Shown piece by piece: positions 36,801-52,029 of a stretch of 64,000 bases of DNA (position 1 is its first letter; each line of letters starts with the position of its first letter). The notes under the pieces are model-generated. The model was not told where the DNA came from. It made no database searches and was given only the letters and a program-made list of their open reading frames with translations. The translations under genes and the position numbers were made by a program. This DNA is from Diprion similis (taxonomy: Eukaryota; Arthropoda; Insecta; Hymenoptera; Diprionidae): NCBI RefSeq assembly GCF_021155765.1, contig NC_060110.1, positions 21,474,001 through 21,538,000 of the forward strand, written 5' to 3'.

Positions 36801-39800
36801 CGATTTTTCTAAACTGGGAATTGGCGATTCTGGCAAGGGGGGTACAATTTCATTGACCAAACCGTTTGTCATCGAATTAACTACTACACTTTTTGTCTGG
36901 TTTGCATCGCCGCTATTAATGTCACTAGAACTTGTTTCCACATTTTCCGTCAGCAAGGCATTTGAATCAGGTTTATTCAAGAGAACTTTATCAGTTTCCA
37001 ACACGACATCAATGGCTTCAGACTTTCTTTCGCTTTCCTGCAAATCAATTGTCTCAACTGCCTTCATAATCGACTGGGTAAAATCGTCCTCAGGAACAAC
37101 AAGAGCTGGCTTGGCTTCGACTAAAGATTCCTCAGATAACGGCAACGGACCTTCTTCCGACTGAATAACGAAGGAAGATTTGTTGGAAGTTACATCAATG
37201 TCAGGCATAATCGATATTTCAATTTTCTCAATGTCGGTCGTATCTTTCGCCAGCGAAGTGAGATTTTCCGATGACATTGAGTGGAGACCAGATACGCCAT
37301 TTTCAACTATTTCTTGCGCTTTCAAACTTTTTAAACATACGTCAACCTTTTCGTCAGGATGCAATGAATTATCAGCTTGTTCGATTAAACCATCTGAAAT
37401 GGCTTGGCTTGGGTTAATTTCTGATTCGACAGATTTAACAACTTCGGCTACAATTTGACATTCGTTGGAAGCTACAGGAAGACTTTGGTCCTCTTCAACG
37501 GGTGGAATTTCAGTTTCTTTAAGAGTTTCGAGTACCTCTGTGACCGGCTGATTAACCATAACAGGATGAGATTCGGATGTAAGTTTAACCTCGATAATAT
37601 TAGACTCTGAAAGAACAGTCGTTTCCGACTCGGCAAGTGACTTGGCATGTTCGACTTGCTCTTTAGCGACCTGTGATGCCATACTAGCAGCCTCGGCAGG
37701 CACCTTCAATGCTTCGGCAAGTGCCGAGGCATTAGCAGCAGCATGCTGAGCCTGCTGCAGGGGGGATGGGTCAATGGGGGTTGGTGGAGGACTGGAAGGA
37801 AGCGGGGATGGGAGGTCCTCACTGGTTTTCCTCTCAATGATAGACGGCGTCGCGACTGGCTGAGCTTGAGCGACTCCTACCGCGGGTATGGCCTGCACTG
37901 GACTGACCTCAACTTTATCAGCGACCACCACAGGCTCGACTTTTTCAATTTCCTCTTTCTTTTCCTCGACAGGGACGGGAGTGGGGGCAGGAGTGGGTTC
38001 CTCTTTCTTTTCTTCAACAGGGGTGGGAGAGGCAGGGGCAGCCTTTTCTTCCTCCTTGACAGGGGCAGGTGCCACCGCCGGTGTTGATTCTACCGTTGGG
38101 CTGCTGACTTCAGTCTTCTCTTCGGCGGGACTCTCCTCAACTGGCACTGCAGCCTCTGCTTCTTCGCCACCCTGGAATAAAAATTCAAAATATCAAACAA
38201 TTTGCCGGAAGTACAGAGGATTTTCAATAAACATAATGACACCGCATTGGTTTCAAACATTCTCTACAAGCAAGAATTTCCAAACAATAATATGTACGAG
38301 GCGTGCGAGGTGATCACCTCCCTTCATATTCTTGATATAGAATTAGTTGCACACTTCAGCGAACCTATCGGGATAGACATCACTGCCATGTGGTGTTAAT
38401 TCCACTCTGTTTTCATAAAACTATCTCACTAATAAGATGCTCGACAATTTTTGTGTCTCAAGATTCTTGCTGTTGTGGATACTTTTTTCAAATCGATAAT
38501 CAAAATCTGGGGATTCAAAGTGTAGGTTCCAATATATAATTAATAATTGTGAAATGGTATTATTCAGGAGAAAAGCTTCATTCAATAGTCCCTATTTATA
38601 GACGAAGTTAAAGAAGGCGGTCATATTTTACTGCAACATACGAGATCCAACAGTTGTTCTATCCAACGAGTGAGTGCTCGAATCGAGAGTAGAACCCTTG
38701 CCAGGCTCGGTGTGTGTATATGTGATAAGAGGCGAACAGCATGTGAGGGATCTTTCACGAGGGTGATTCAGGGAGGCAATCGACGGGGGATATTGGTTAG
38801 AAAAGTGGAGGGTTACAGCCACGTAGAACCCCAATCCGAAATGAAGACCAATAGTGTCGCCGTGTCACCACGCCAATAGATGATTTCAAACGCCACGAAA
38901 AACAGTACTTCAGAAGTTGATCGTACTAACGATAAGAAGAATAAAGGAAATGGCGAAGGGCGGGGGGGATAATTGGCGATTGCCCATAACATATTAACGG
39001 CAGTGTTACAGGATTTATTGTCAGACCAATGGTCAATTACTAAAAGATAATGTCCACTTAAATTTGAATAACGACTTCCTCTTTCACGTAAGAACTCTCG
39101 GGATGGGCTTTGACTCACTATCAGCATGCCCCGATAGGAACGAAGTTATATCTTGTCTTGGAATTGCATGACGTGCATCTAATCCGGAAAGATATTGCCA
39201 AAGTTCCGAAAATGGCGAGTATATGGTAATTTTTAGAACTGACAAACGCGTATTCAATTACTCGTCATGATTTTGGTATAGAGTTTATGGGTTGCAGAAA
39301 TAGGATAACCATTGTGAGAAGTTGTAAGTGATTTTCGATCATATACTCTGAAAGATGATTCACGAAACTTGGCTAACATTACGAATGAATTGATGTTAGT
39401 CATTGCTTTGCATTGTAGACGCGTATACAACATAAATGATGCTCGTTTCGCAATAACAAGATGACGAAAGAAGGAGTTTAATACAATTTTTCAAAACATG
39501 ACACTTTCTACTCGGAATTCTTCTTTCCTACATTCCAGCTAAGTCTCGTGCCTACTTAACTCACAGAACGCAATTTACTTCTCTAAACACCGAGAAATTT
39601 AATCCACTTCCTTACAGCGTAATTAACCGCCTGTGCATTCTTGCGCAATATCATTAAGTCATCTCCATTTGCGTTTTGCGTATTCTCGCAGATTGTTAAA
39701 CAGCCGTCAGCACATGCTATAATTTTCATGCTAATCATCCTCACCGCGTACTTTTGTCATTCGAAACATGCTCGTACAGTGAAGTCAATAAGAGAATTGA

Positions 39801-42800
39801 AAAACAAAGCTTAGCGATAGAATATCGTTCGAAATTCAATCGCGTCGCATCCGATGTTCCAATATCGAATTTCTGACGCGTATAAGGCAAAGTCAGGGGA
39901 GAAGGGAGAGAAGGGGAAGAGAAATACTCGGAGGAAGGAGGAAAGCCCTGGAGATTTCATCCCGTGCATGTTTACCCGGCAAACGTGTCGCGTATACGAA
40001 TCAGGTAAACCTGGATAAAAAAAAAAAAACAATTCCTCTTGAGCGTCAGAAAACAATCCACGTTTTGATATACAGGCGTAAAGAGTCGCCTGGGGCTCAG
40101 CTGGGAATCGCTATTGAAGAGATTCGAAAAATGAACCCAAACCGTGCCAAACCGACAAGAATAAATAAAATGCAAAGGTTGCAGTCCGACGTTTCGTTGC
40201 CAAAAAAGTCCGGAAATATCTGATGATAAAAACTAAGGGGGAAAAACACTGAAGAAATCAACCTAGCTTACCTATTCGGTTGGCTCGAACCCAAGGGGGA
40301 ACATATTTTGGAAACTGGACCACTGCCCGACGACGCGGGGTGTTTTAAGACCTGAGCAAATCTCGGGGAAGCTGAATATGCCGGAATGAATTAAGTTTTA
40401 GAAAAGTAGCACGTTCTGCAAAATATAAATACGAAAGGAACTGCTAATATTTTCAAAACAGCCTCCAAGAGCTTTGCTGTAATATATTAATGAGACAAGA
40501 AACCTGGTATTCATTTTCCACGCGATACATTATCGAGTTTAAAATCTCCTCCTGGTTACAAATTGAGAAATTAACGTCTATAATCAGGTCTCTGAACTAT
40601 GCTGCTATTACTATATATCTAACAATCTCGTTGTGTTAACAACCTCGCAATTTGAATAAATACGCAAAACAGTGAGATCGCGTGTCGATAAGTTGAAAGT
40701 AAAAGTATAGTAATGCATTACTTTCGGTAGTGTTTATGCATTCTCTTCATTCGACGTACAATTTCATTTCATGCACTAATGCATGCGCGATGTACGTACC
40801 TACTTTGCGCAACGACGCTCAACACGTGTGTCATGCGAAAAAGAGTAAAAAAAAAAAAAAAAAAAACTACTCAGCCTATTTGCAAGACATTGACACCTGC
40901 AATAACAGCTACTCGTCACACGCTTTGGGCGGAAATGATGTCTAATATGACATATAAATAAATATCAGTAAATATTTATTACCTAAAGAAAAAAACCGTC
41001 GCAGATTTACAATAATATTGATCTATCGTTGATGGTTTACTTTTTCATTCACAAAGTTTTCTCATTCTCGAAATTCCTTCTCATTCAGATCTTTAATTCT
41101 AATTTAATCGAGCCTCCGCAAAAAATCAAAGCTTCTCTGGAACGTTGCCCAAATAGTGAGGGAGTGAGACTTTTCCGAACTGTGGTATAGACTCGTTTAA
41201 ACGACACAGTCTAGCCTAGGATATTTCGCACCGAGTCGGACACATACCTAGTGAAATGGACTGATCCCCATCTGCCTATATTGCATTATATAACGTTACA
41301 AATGCGCCATTCGGCCCACTTGTTTTGCGAGATCGGCGAGATATTATGCTGAAAGCAGCTTCAAGTATTCCAAGAGACGATTCCAAGGGTTGCAGACCTC
41401 GAACGGACATAAGATATTATATCTTTATGTATATATATATATATATACACCCATCCCCCAGGTTCTTTACTTATATGACGAAATATAGCGAATCGCAATG
41501 GGACTTTCAATTTTATTTCAACACTTCGAGATGAAAACATTTTCACACCCGTCTACATATCATTTTTATATTGTATTCTGTAGTATATGTATTTGAAAAA
41601 ATCATCGATATGGTGAAACATACTACGTCAAGACGATGCGGAAAGCAAGTGAAAAGACTAGATAAAAAAAAAAATAAAAAAGAAGAAAAAACATAACGTT
41701 CGCATTGAAACTTATCGACCGTGAAATGTAACAACCCTCGTATCTTCGACGCACGTTAAAAATGCATTAGAACCTAACATCTTCCAAGAACGGAGGGGAA
41801 GTCGACAGACTTAAAGTATACGTTTTGAAATTTCTCCTGAATAACTTCCTGATTCATGCGTTATTCTACCTAGACAAAAACATCTTTTATTATACATATA
41901 AAACTGAAATCATTACGCAATAATAATGAAGAAGTAAAAAAAAAACAAAGTAAATATATCTACACGTGTCTCACGTGGTATGTAAACAAACTCGTATCAT
42001 TATCACGCCTAAATTTTAAAAACCTGGGACACACCTTGTATCAAATTTCTTTCAAATTTCACATCATCGTAGGATTACACAATTGTAAGAAAAATAAATA
42101 GATTATAATTGGAATAAAAAAATTAGCAAGTTTTCCTAAGGTGTGTCAAAGCTGCAGTAAACTCGACTTGTATATGCCTTAATGCCATCGTTGGTGTAGT
42201 AACATTCCTTATGACAAAGAAATATTTCAGCGAGCTTCAACGGAATGCAAACAGACCAGAACGATTGTTGTTTCAAGCACACATATATAAATATATGTAT
42301 GCTAAGTATATAGATATTCTGCAGGTGTGCGAATAGTACGATTAAATTTCAATGAAATTATGTTAAAATAACATTGTTATGAGCATGCACGACGGTTACA
42401 CAACACACGTGCCTTATGATAACACAATTACGTAAACGAAATTAGCAAACAGTTGAAACATTTGGCATTACCCAGCAGCTTCGCTAAATGATTTCACAGT
42501 AAGAGACGAATGTTTCTCAATTTTCATAAATGTCTAATTTTCCGATCAAAATACGGAACTCAATGATAATTCTAATCTGCACTGAGCAAAGATGCTAATC
42601 GTTAATCAACGCGTTGATCGGCAGTGACAATTCAAGCTGCTCAGCATTGAAATATCTAGAAAATTCCAACATTCTCCCACCAATCAGGCTTTTCAGAGAA
42701 GGACAAATTCACCCTAAGACACCCAAAATTGATCGATTTCATTCCTCCTTAAATATTTTTCTTTCTTTTTCTTTTCTTTCCCCGTTCTTTCCCCAAGTTT

Positions 42801-45800
42801 CGGTATCGTTAAATCGTGCTTAATCGACGAGGGGTTGATTGAATGCCGTATAAGGTTGAAAGGGTATAATATAACAGGCAAAAGCTTTTATATCTGGCAA
42901 AGAAATTCTTTCTGCCACCAAGTCGTGCGGCACGCAATATTTAGCTTAAACCCAGGCGTGTCTTATCGGTAATGAAATAAACTTTTACGCCACGTGTCTC
43001 GCTTTCGTCGTCGTCACCGTGATCGTCGAAACGTCCTCGCCGTAGTCGCAGATACAAAACTTTTTATTATTTGATTAAGATCTTCTGTACAGAAATCCTT
43101 CCGATCACTTCAACGATTAATTATCCCACCAATTAACGTCTGCCTTAATATTTAACCACCGGATCAATGGAGAACTGCGCTACCTTAGACGCTTTGTCAC
43201 TTTTCACCCCTCTCTAAACATTCTTTATTCACCGTATCGTACCCACGCATCGTTGAGGACGGAAAATTAATCGTTATAAGATATTCGATAACAATCCGAG
43301 TAAATTAATCAACTAAAACACACCTATAACGTAGAGCAGATTTATTGGTTGGTATTTGTTTTTTTTTTTTGTTTTTTTTTGTGGGCATAAAAAGGAAAAT
43401 AACAAAATAAAACAAAACACAATTTGGTAATTATCTATCGTCTTTTCTTTTTTGTACAAAAATTTTTCGCGGCCTTCAGTATAAGCTTTTGCTACTTGTA
43501 GGTATAATGAATTTTTGTTTTCCTTACCGCAGTTATTTTGATCGCCACTCCGCACCAAGGAATAAATTTTATTTTAAAATTTAAACAGAGGATCGCGTGG
43601 GCGCGGATAGGGAACGTTTTGGGAGTTATCCGTTACAGGGTGAGCGATAAAAATTCCACTTCCGTTCCCCCGTCATACCGACATTTACAGCCTGCCTTTA
43701 CGCGTGTCGGCGCTAAACTATTTTCGTTCATGAATGACAAAGGAGAGCGATCGCATCACAGTGCCTCGAATATACACCCCATGGATATCGCAACATCGCG
43801 TATGGTGGCGAGTCTATTTCAGCTCGAGTTTGGCATTAAGAGCATCCGCGAAAAGCATCACGAGGAGCTCAACAGCCGGGTGGTAGTCTCGATGCTTTTA
43901 TTCGCGAACTTTCCACGCTATTTTTACACAAGCCGTTGCTCCTCGTTTCTCGTGCTTAACGAGTGTCGTCTTACCGGGGATAGACACGAGCAACAGCCGA
44001 ATTATCGACAAAGAAATGAGAATTCCAGCGGTATCTTAAAAGAGCGCATGATAAAGGTGACGCGTCGAAATAACGAGAAAGCGCGGTAATAGCGGAGAGA
44101 AAAAATGAAACTTTGCTTCTGTCTTAAGGAGAAAAAAAAACAGATAAAAAATGAAAAGACTCGTGCACGCCTCCGACTTGAATGATGACGCGATTGCTTA
44201 TACATATATACCAACCGGTATACAGAAAATCTCATCGGCAATCCAAAATTGTACACGTCAACGGGTTTCTGGAGACAATCATGAGTCACATTTTAAACTC
44301 TCATTGCCAAATCGCGCGTATCCTTATACAGGTATGGGTATGATAAAATAAAAAATGAAAATTAATGAATCCGTTTCAAAGTGAAAAATCAAGCCACACG
44401 AATGTATGAAAGAATTTCTAACGATCGTTTCAATTAGAATCCTGATCGGATTAGTCCGAAGTACCAAACATTGCACTAAAAAAGTTGCACCGGAGGCTGA
44501 AATTTTCTGCACCGTGTAGTCGTAATGATAAAATAATATCAGGTGTAAAGTTGAAGCAACATTTGACGCCATTGCAATATCCTGCGCAATTCTTAAAACT
44601 ACTGTCTCGTGATGAGTTATAACTCATTTTCACCAACGATGCGTAGCGCGTTGCTGTTGTTGCGATGCGGTTCGTGCCAAAATTATCTCAACTCCTAAAA
44701 CAAGTCGCGGAGAACGCCTCGGTATTTTTCCAACATTTCGCGAAGGAAATAGAAAAGGAATGCGGGAGTCAACGCAGCGACGCGTCCCGATGATTCACGT
44801 GATTCAAAAATAAAACGATTATTAAATTTATATAAAATTAGTAACGCAGAGACAAATCATACGACGAACATGCACGTTTGGAGCAACATTTTTTTTAAGG
44901 ATTATATATCTCAAAGTCAGTCAAAAAGCAAAATTGTACATAAAAACTGAAGTATAACGTAAGTTAGTATTATTTTTGGTAAAGAATATTCAACAACTGT
45001 CACGTTTCTTTCATTCTCTACTTCATCATTCGTTCTATTCGCTTTTAATTTTACCGAAAAATCAAATAGAATGGATGGAAATAGATTATTAAAAAATTGG
45101 AACATTTTCACGATCAATTTTACAAGAAATTAAGGTAAATACGGTTAAGTAAGTAGGTGAGTCGAAATTCAATACCTTTTCATTAATTTTATTACGAGAT
45201 AGTCGAACACTGAAATTTTGACGTGGATTTTTCATCTTAAATCGCTTTAATATGATTAAAAAACCAATACGCTCGTTCGATTTCACTCAACAACGGCTTA
45301 CCTTGTCGAATAAACTATTTTTCACAAATTCAATGAAGCTGATTTCTTCTATGTTCGCCAAAAATTTAACATTCCTGTATTTTAATCAAAATCAACATCA
45401 ATACAGTGTCTCTGTGACAGAATCGTCGATAATAAAATAATCTTTCGATCAAAGTAAGCATTAAATTTTTAACCGCATTTCAAAATGATTAACAATATCC
45501 AGTCTTTACTTAACAATTTCGAAATACCTTATCACGTATTTCGAAGGAAAAATAAGCAAAAAAAAAAAAAAAAAACTTTCCAATTCAATAAACGAAATTT
45601 GAAAAAATTCTCAACGCAGAACTAAGATCTCTTAATAACTAAAACGACTAAAAACGCGTTGATTCTTGACCGTAATCACCTTGTCAAATCAATTTTGGGC
45701 AAAAAATCCATCGTCTTCCGTTAGACCAGTCCAATAAATAATACAGAAATGGCGACAGAAGCGGAGATGCAAAAAAGACGCGAAGGATCCATAACGAAGA

Positions 45801-46988
45801 GCCTTAATAGATAGGGAAAGGGTTTGCGCAGCTCATATCGTACCGTGGTGATGATCGTGGAGGTTTCATTCGCAGGTGCAGGTGCAGGTTCGTCAGGATT
45901 AACAGGGGCTGCTATCCCTAGCAGCGGCACCGAGGCCAAAATACGACGAGCACCCCGAGCTACTGCCCCTGCGGCTCGACACATGCCGCCGCTAATCGTC
46001 CGGCCTACCTTAAGGACGGCCTCCATCTTGATTAAACCCGCGATTCTTATCACGCAGAAAAGAGAAGAGGAGAGGTGAGAAGAGAAGAGAAGAGAACCCG
46101 ACACTGTCTCGCCAAAATTTTATACTCTATCGGCTGCTTTACTTCGTTCAATTAGACGGTCGAATATGAAATCGATTCGATTGACCCAGCTGCGTACAAA
46201 TAATCGATCGAATTGATCTTAGCGATTTTTTCTTCCTAGATCTTGTCACAGGGTGTCTAGCGTTAATGTCATGTCAAACTCCTTGAACGTTTCCCAGTTT
46301 TTCCAAAAGAAAATAAAACATTTTTCACGGACTTGTCATTGCAATTTAACCTTACTGACGAGCTCACTTTTTTTTCCATGCAAATTAGTTAAACATTAGA
46401 CATCGGATTGGTCTGATTTTTCTTTCAGTTCAATTTTGTTTCTCGGTCAATTACCAAACGTATATCAATAAGCACTTCAATTTCAAGATACTAATGAAAG
46501 ATTAAGATTAACCATTCTTTCGAATCATAAAGTTATATAGAAACATCGATCTGAGACAATCAACTTGTTTATATTTTTTATAAATTTTACATAGTGTTCA
46601 AAATCAATTTATCAATTCTTAAAATTCCTCCAAGAACAATATTTCTCGTCAATTGTACCCTTTTCACACTAATCCCCTCAATTGTCTCACAGAGCGTAAT
46701 TTTCTACATTTCAAAGATTCGCACACTGACAAGGAAGAAGGTACAAAAATTCCAGGACACATGTCCGATTTCCCTAACAATTCCCGGTTTTCCAGATTTC
46801 CCTTGCAGCTAGACACCCTGTGACTTTTCAAGGTTGGTTTACCAAATTCTCGAGGTTTTACACGCGGTGCGAAAAATCAACGAATGATTAACTAACCAGT
46901 AAATATACAAAGAAGATGAAGAAATCTAAATCTACTCTTTTCATCACCGTCTCTATAAAAAAAAAAAAGACAAAATTATGTCCCACGC

Positions 46989-47043
<55 letters not shown>

Positions 47044-48249
47044 GAATTCAATAATCATGAATCGTCGTTCATTTCAACTTGATTGTGAGAAAAATCTTGC
47101 AAGATATAGTTCTTTTTGAAAATTCTTGGATCACTTTTTTTTTTCATTTCTTTTTTTTTTTTTTAAACACGTTTATCTTGAATGTTTCGTTGATTTGATT
47201 TCGACACTATTTGCATTTGCACTTCATGACAAATGATTCGCACAAATTCATCGGCATTACAATTATTATCGTTATTATTATTATTAAAATTATTGTTATT
47301 GTTGTTGTACACATAAAACTAATCGACGCGTGTAAAACCTCGACGAACCAAAACGTTCGTATCGATTATTATACGTATATCAAATTTAGGTAATAATTTT
47401 TTTTTTCTTTTTTTTTTTTTCATTTTTCATTTTGCTTCTCATGATAAAAATGATCGTTCGAAACGGTTAAAAATATACCTCCACGCACGGACCGCTCGTA
47501 CCAAACACAGTGCACTGACTCAACGTCTGCCGGGTTTGACCACCAAGTTATATAGAGAGACGGTGCAAATCGTCCCACGGCTCGCTGTACCATTGGCCAA
47601 AGGAACCAGCGAGGCGGGGGTCAAACGACGAAGACGAAAACGAAGACGAAAACGAAGAGGAGGAGGAGGAGAAGAAGTAAGAAGAAGAAGTCGAAGACAA
47701 AGTCAGCATTGCTTCCTGGACCGCGAGACATCTACGAGGGATGTCTGAGGACAAAAAAGAAAGTAAAGAACAGGGGAAAATAAAAAAAAAAACACACACA
47801 ACCTACGCGGCGTGGAACGACCTCGACAATTCTATTCTCGAAATTAGACGTTGAGAAGCTAAGAAGAGAAGAAGAAGAGAAGCGCCTATACCGCACTGCT
47901 CTCATCCATCCGAAGCCCTACGACGCGACGAGATTCTAAATCATGCACACGTGTGTGAGTCTCTCGTCTGGAAAATCTCGCCTGTGTTAAAACCCCTGCA
48001 GGAAAAATCTATTGTTCGGTTTTCTATCCGCTTTGCGCCCCGCCTCGATCTCTATACAAGTCGCTCAGCGCAATCCGGTAGGCATAAGCTTTAGTCGTGT
48101 ACAAGGTACATGGCAGACCGTTATTAATCAAGTTTCATCCTTCTTTATTTACATCCTTCTCTTGTACTCGACGAATGGAAGTACGATTTGATTCAACCTG
48201 ACAGATTTTTCCAATCTTTGTAATTCTAATTTCGAAATTGAAACTACCG

Positions 48250-48284
<35 letters not shown>

Positions 48285-49212
48285 CAGGTTCGGTTTATTA
48301 ACAGCTTTGCAATAATTTAATGCAAGTGAAGGAAAGAAAAAACAGAGAATCCCACGCTAGTACAATGCGTCAACAAATATTAATAAAAAAAAAAAAACTA
48401 TAAATAACTTGTACGATAGATTTCAGTTGGAAATTAATAAATGAAACGATTGTGCGAAACGATTTTTTCAAATTTCGAAACTCCATAAGAATGACCATCA
48501 ACTTGATTGAAAAACTTGCAAAGCAATTATAGTTTTGAATCTAATATATTTTCTCTCCGTTCAAACCGAATTATATTTATAAAATACTAAACCGGTGGGG
48601 ATATAAAAAAAAAAAAGAAAAACAAGCCAACGAAATATGACAAAGAAATTCAGATAACTCACCGCGTATACAAGATCCATATTTTCCAAAATCTTGAATC
48701 TGGGTTGCTAAAATCGTGGTTGATTTTTTTATGATACCAAGAGAGTTGCGAAGATGCATTTTATACTCAGCCAGCAACATTGAGAAACGACACGTGTTTA
48801 GACGTCTACATACACCACTACAACCACATCGTGTATTTACACGGAAGAAAAGTTTCCTAAAACCGAAATCCCGGCAAGGTGGGGGATCGATCCGGCCGTT
48901 TCAAATTACTCGCACACGCGCTCCGCTGCTGCATTATTCGGCCCTTCTCCAACAACGCAATAATAATCCCAACCAAAGTCCGGAGCTATATAGCAAATTT
49001 GTTCCACGTGAAAGCGACGTGCGGTGCAGCAGCAAATCGGGCAGCTGCAAAAGCTCGTGTAATATTCTATACATATAATATAGCTTACACAATGTTGTTC
49101 GCCACTCGACGACTTCTTCTATAACAGTAATTTTACCCTCGCAATCTGAAAATATCCAACTGAAACAACAGATTTCTTTAAATACGTCGCTTTAAAATTT
49201 ATTTCCGTTTTC

Positions 49213-49245
<33 letters not shown>

Positions 49246-51988
49246 TTTTTTTTTTTTTTTTTTTTTTTTTTTGTTTTTCTCTACGGATCCCAAAGAAGAT
49301 ACGAACAAATATAAAAATAACGACAACGATACAATTTTGCCGGACAACAAACGTGGAAAAAGAAAAAAAAAAAAAAAAACATGCACATCACATTATCACG
49401 ATATATGTCTGATATTGAAAATGTACGTAGATTTTAGTTAGATAGTTATTTTATTACTAAAAATCTCGCTAAAAATACTATTTTCAGATATTGTGCGTCT
49501 TGCCTTTTGACCTGAGCGCATTTTCAAAAATGTCATACTTATCCGACTCGTATCATAGCAATTGAATTTAAATTTGTTTCACATATTTTATATGACTATC
49601 GAGATTACCAAAGCATTGTTTTCAGAAATTTTCAATCTTGCCTACAACGTTAAAAACGATAAAAAAAAAAAAAAAAAAAAAAAAGCAAAAAAAGTTTCAC
49701 AAATGGCATTTGATTGTTATACGTGTTTGTCTCTATCGATAGCGACATTGATTACTGGACGCTGAAAATGAGTCCAACAGTGACTAATAGTAGTCACGAT
49801 ACTGTTAGTTTCAGTAGATAAGTTTTACTCATGCTTCATTCCTGTTGTATTTTGTAAAATTTATTTTACAAGTCCTTCAACATCAGTTCGATGGTTTCGG
49901 GTAAACTTCTCTTTAATCAATATCTAATAATGTGTTATAGTGTTATATAAAATTTTATTACATTTTTCAAATAAATTTTCTTTCTGAAAATTGATTATTT
50001 CGCATCAATTAACCGAAATTTACTTATAAAAATCATTTTCAGACGCAATACTATGTATGTATGAATATATATATGTATTTGTTTTATTTGGAAATGGTTT
50101 CCTGACCAGACGAAACGTCATTTTTGTCTGAAAAGCGTATTTTCGGTATCTCAGGGCTGTAAATCAGACTTCTTTCTATAACACAAGTCGATTAGATTTT
50201 ATGGCATAATTTTTGAAAATGCGCTCATGTCAGACGTAAAGCGATGAATTTCAGAAAACTGCATTTTCGGTATCACAGTCGATCTACATGAAATGAACTA
50301 TCGATTCTATATGGTTTCATCCTCGATGCGATTAGACAAAAATCTTAGTCTTAGACTCTCGTACTACTATACACATAACACATCACGAGGAGGTTTGAGG
50401 TTGGTAAATTCGCGACGTCCGCATCGTATTCGCTTCGATCGCTCGTTGTCTCCTACGGTATTGGCATCGGCACTTGAGGAATGCGAAAGACGAGTATCCT
50501 GGCGACGAAGAAGAGGAAGAAGAGGAAGAAGAGGAAGAAGAGGGCGAAGGCGAGGGCGACGACGACGAGGTTCAAGCACGCGCATTCCTATCACCTTTTA
50601 TTGTTCTCCTCGATAATCGCGTAGCGTGTACTCGTACAGTGTACACACAATCGCTCGCTCATAACACCTATCCGCACAGTGCAGTGCAGTGCAGGTATAA
50701 CAAACCTGGCGTTAAGCCTAACGTGTAATATTATTATCTGCACTGCGCACACCTCGACGAGCATTGATCCCCGCATAGTTTAGGATGTAGATACAAAGTG
50801 CATCACAAGAGAGAAAGTTGAGGGACGCGAGGATCTGCTATTATTATTATTATTATTATTATTATACTATAAGTTATAGTAAACGTAATTGTCACTCGAT
50901 CTGCAAGTGAATTATAGTCTCTGTCCATTGAATAAAAATTTTGATATTAAAAAGTTCAAATCAGTGTTGACACGAGTATAATATAAGTAAGATAGAGAAG
51001 AAAGTATTTACGTATAGAGCGGAGAGAAAAAAGCGTGAGATAAAGGAGCAGCGGCGACAGCTGCGATTGCAAATAACGTTCGAAGGTATATAACTATATA
51101 CGTAAGTGAATTATGGAAATTCATCCGTTATGTAGAAAATGAATCCGTGTTAGATAGGAATTTAGGTACGTAACAGCTGTGCGGAGTAAATGTGGTGTAG
51201 GAAATTCAATCACCGGTTATCCAAGTTCCTTCAAGCGCGGAGACACGACTTCCTCGAATGTCGAAACCACCTCGATGGAAGAACGGAGAACGTCGAGTTC
51301 TCGATAGCTGGTACATATTACGTTCGGTCTGCAGCTACGGCGACTGAGCACAGCATTTGTTGTATGTGCTTTGAAAAGCACCCGACGAAGGCAGCATCTG
51401 CCAAGACTAATTTCGGAGACATTAACCTCTCAGTCTACGTTTTACCAGCGGAAGATTGAACAGATCTCTTTCTCTGTGCGTTGAACATGATTATTCCCGG
51501 GCTTTTCGACTGCTGTTCAAAAGCCGCTTCCATCCGGCGGCGTTTAATCAACTTCCCAAAATCGTCACTTCTATTGCGAATGGTTTATGTTGTTTTTTTT
51601 TTTTTTTTTTTCTTCTTCTTTCTTTCTATTTTTATTCTCTCGAAAAATCAGAAGAGAATATCCAAACTTGATTTGAGCAATGTCGAAGAAATTAGTACAG
51701 CAGGTAAAAGTTGAAGATTGAACTTAGCTGTTACCGTCTCGAGCACAGTTCACAGAGCGATTAGAAATTTGATAAAGAACCGATTTTTCGAATCACAAGT
51801 CAAACATTCAATGTTGCAAATACGTGTTTTCTTTTTTTCTTTCTTTCTTTCACACTTGTAATTGCATCATTAATTGCTAATACTTTTTTTTCCATGTCGT
51901 TGCTTCACAATAATGTTCAAGAAGAAAAAGCACTTATATACATTCAAATATTCTTTTTCAACGAAAGAATATTGTGTCGGTAGCAACA

Positions 51989-52029
<41 letters not shown>

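Noticed and set aside
43538..44089. 183-codon plus-strand open frame in the Akap200-like intron
   Set aside because: Opens at a non-ATG codon. The composition looks random, I see no domain or motif, and it crosses no splice-consistent neighbours. It is more likely a chance frame in a CpG-richer stretch.
47536..47748. Arg/Lys/Gly-rich frame, and its Ser-rich complement
   Set aside because: Produced by the purine triplet tract; low-complexity, not a protein gene.
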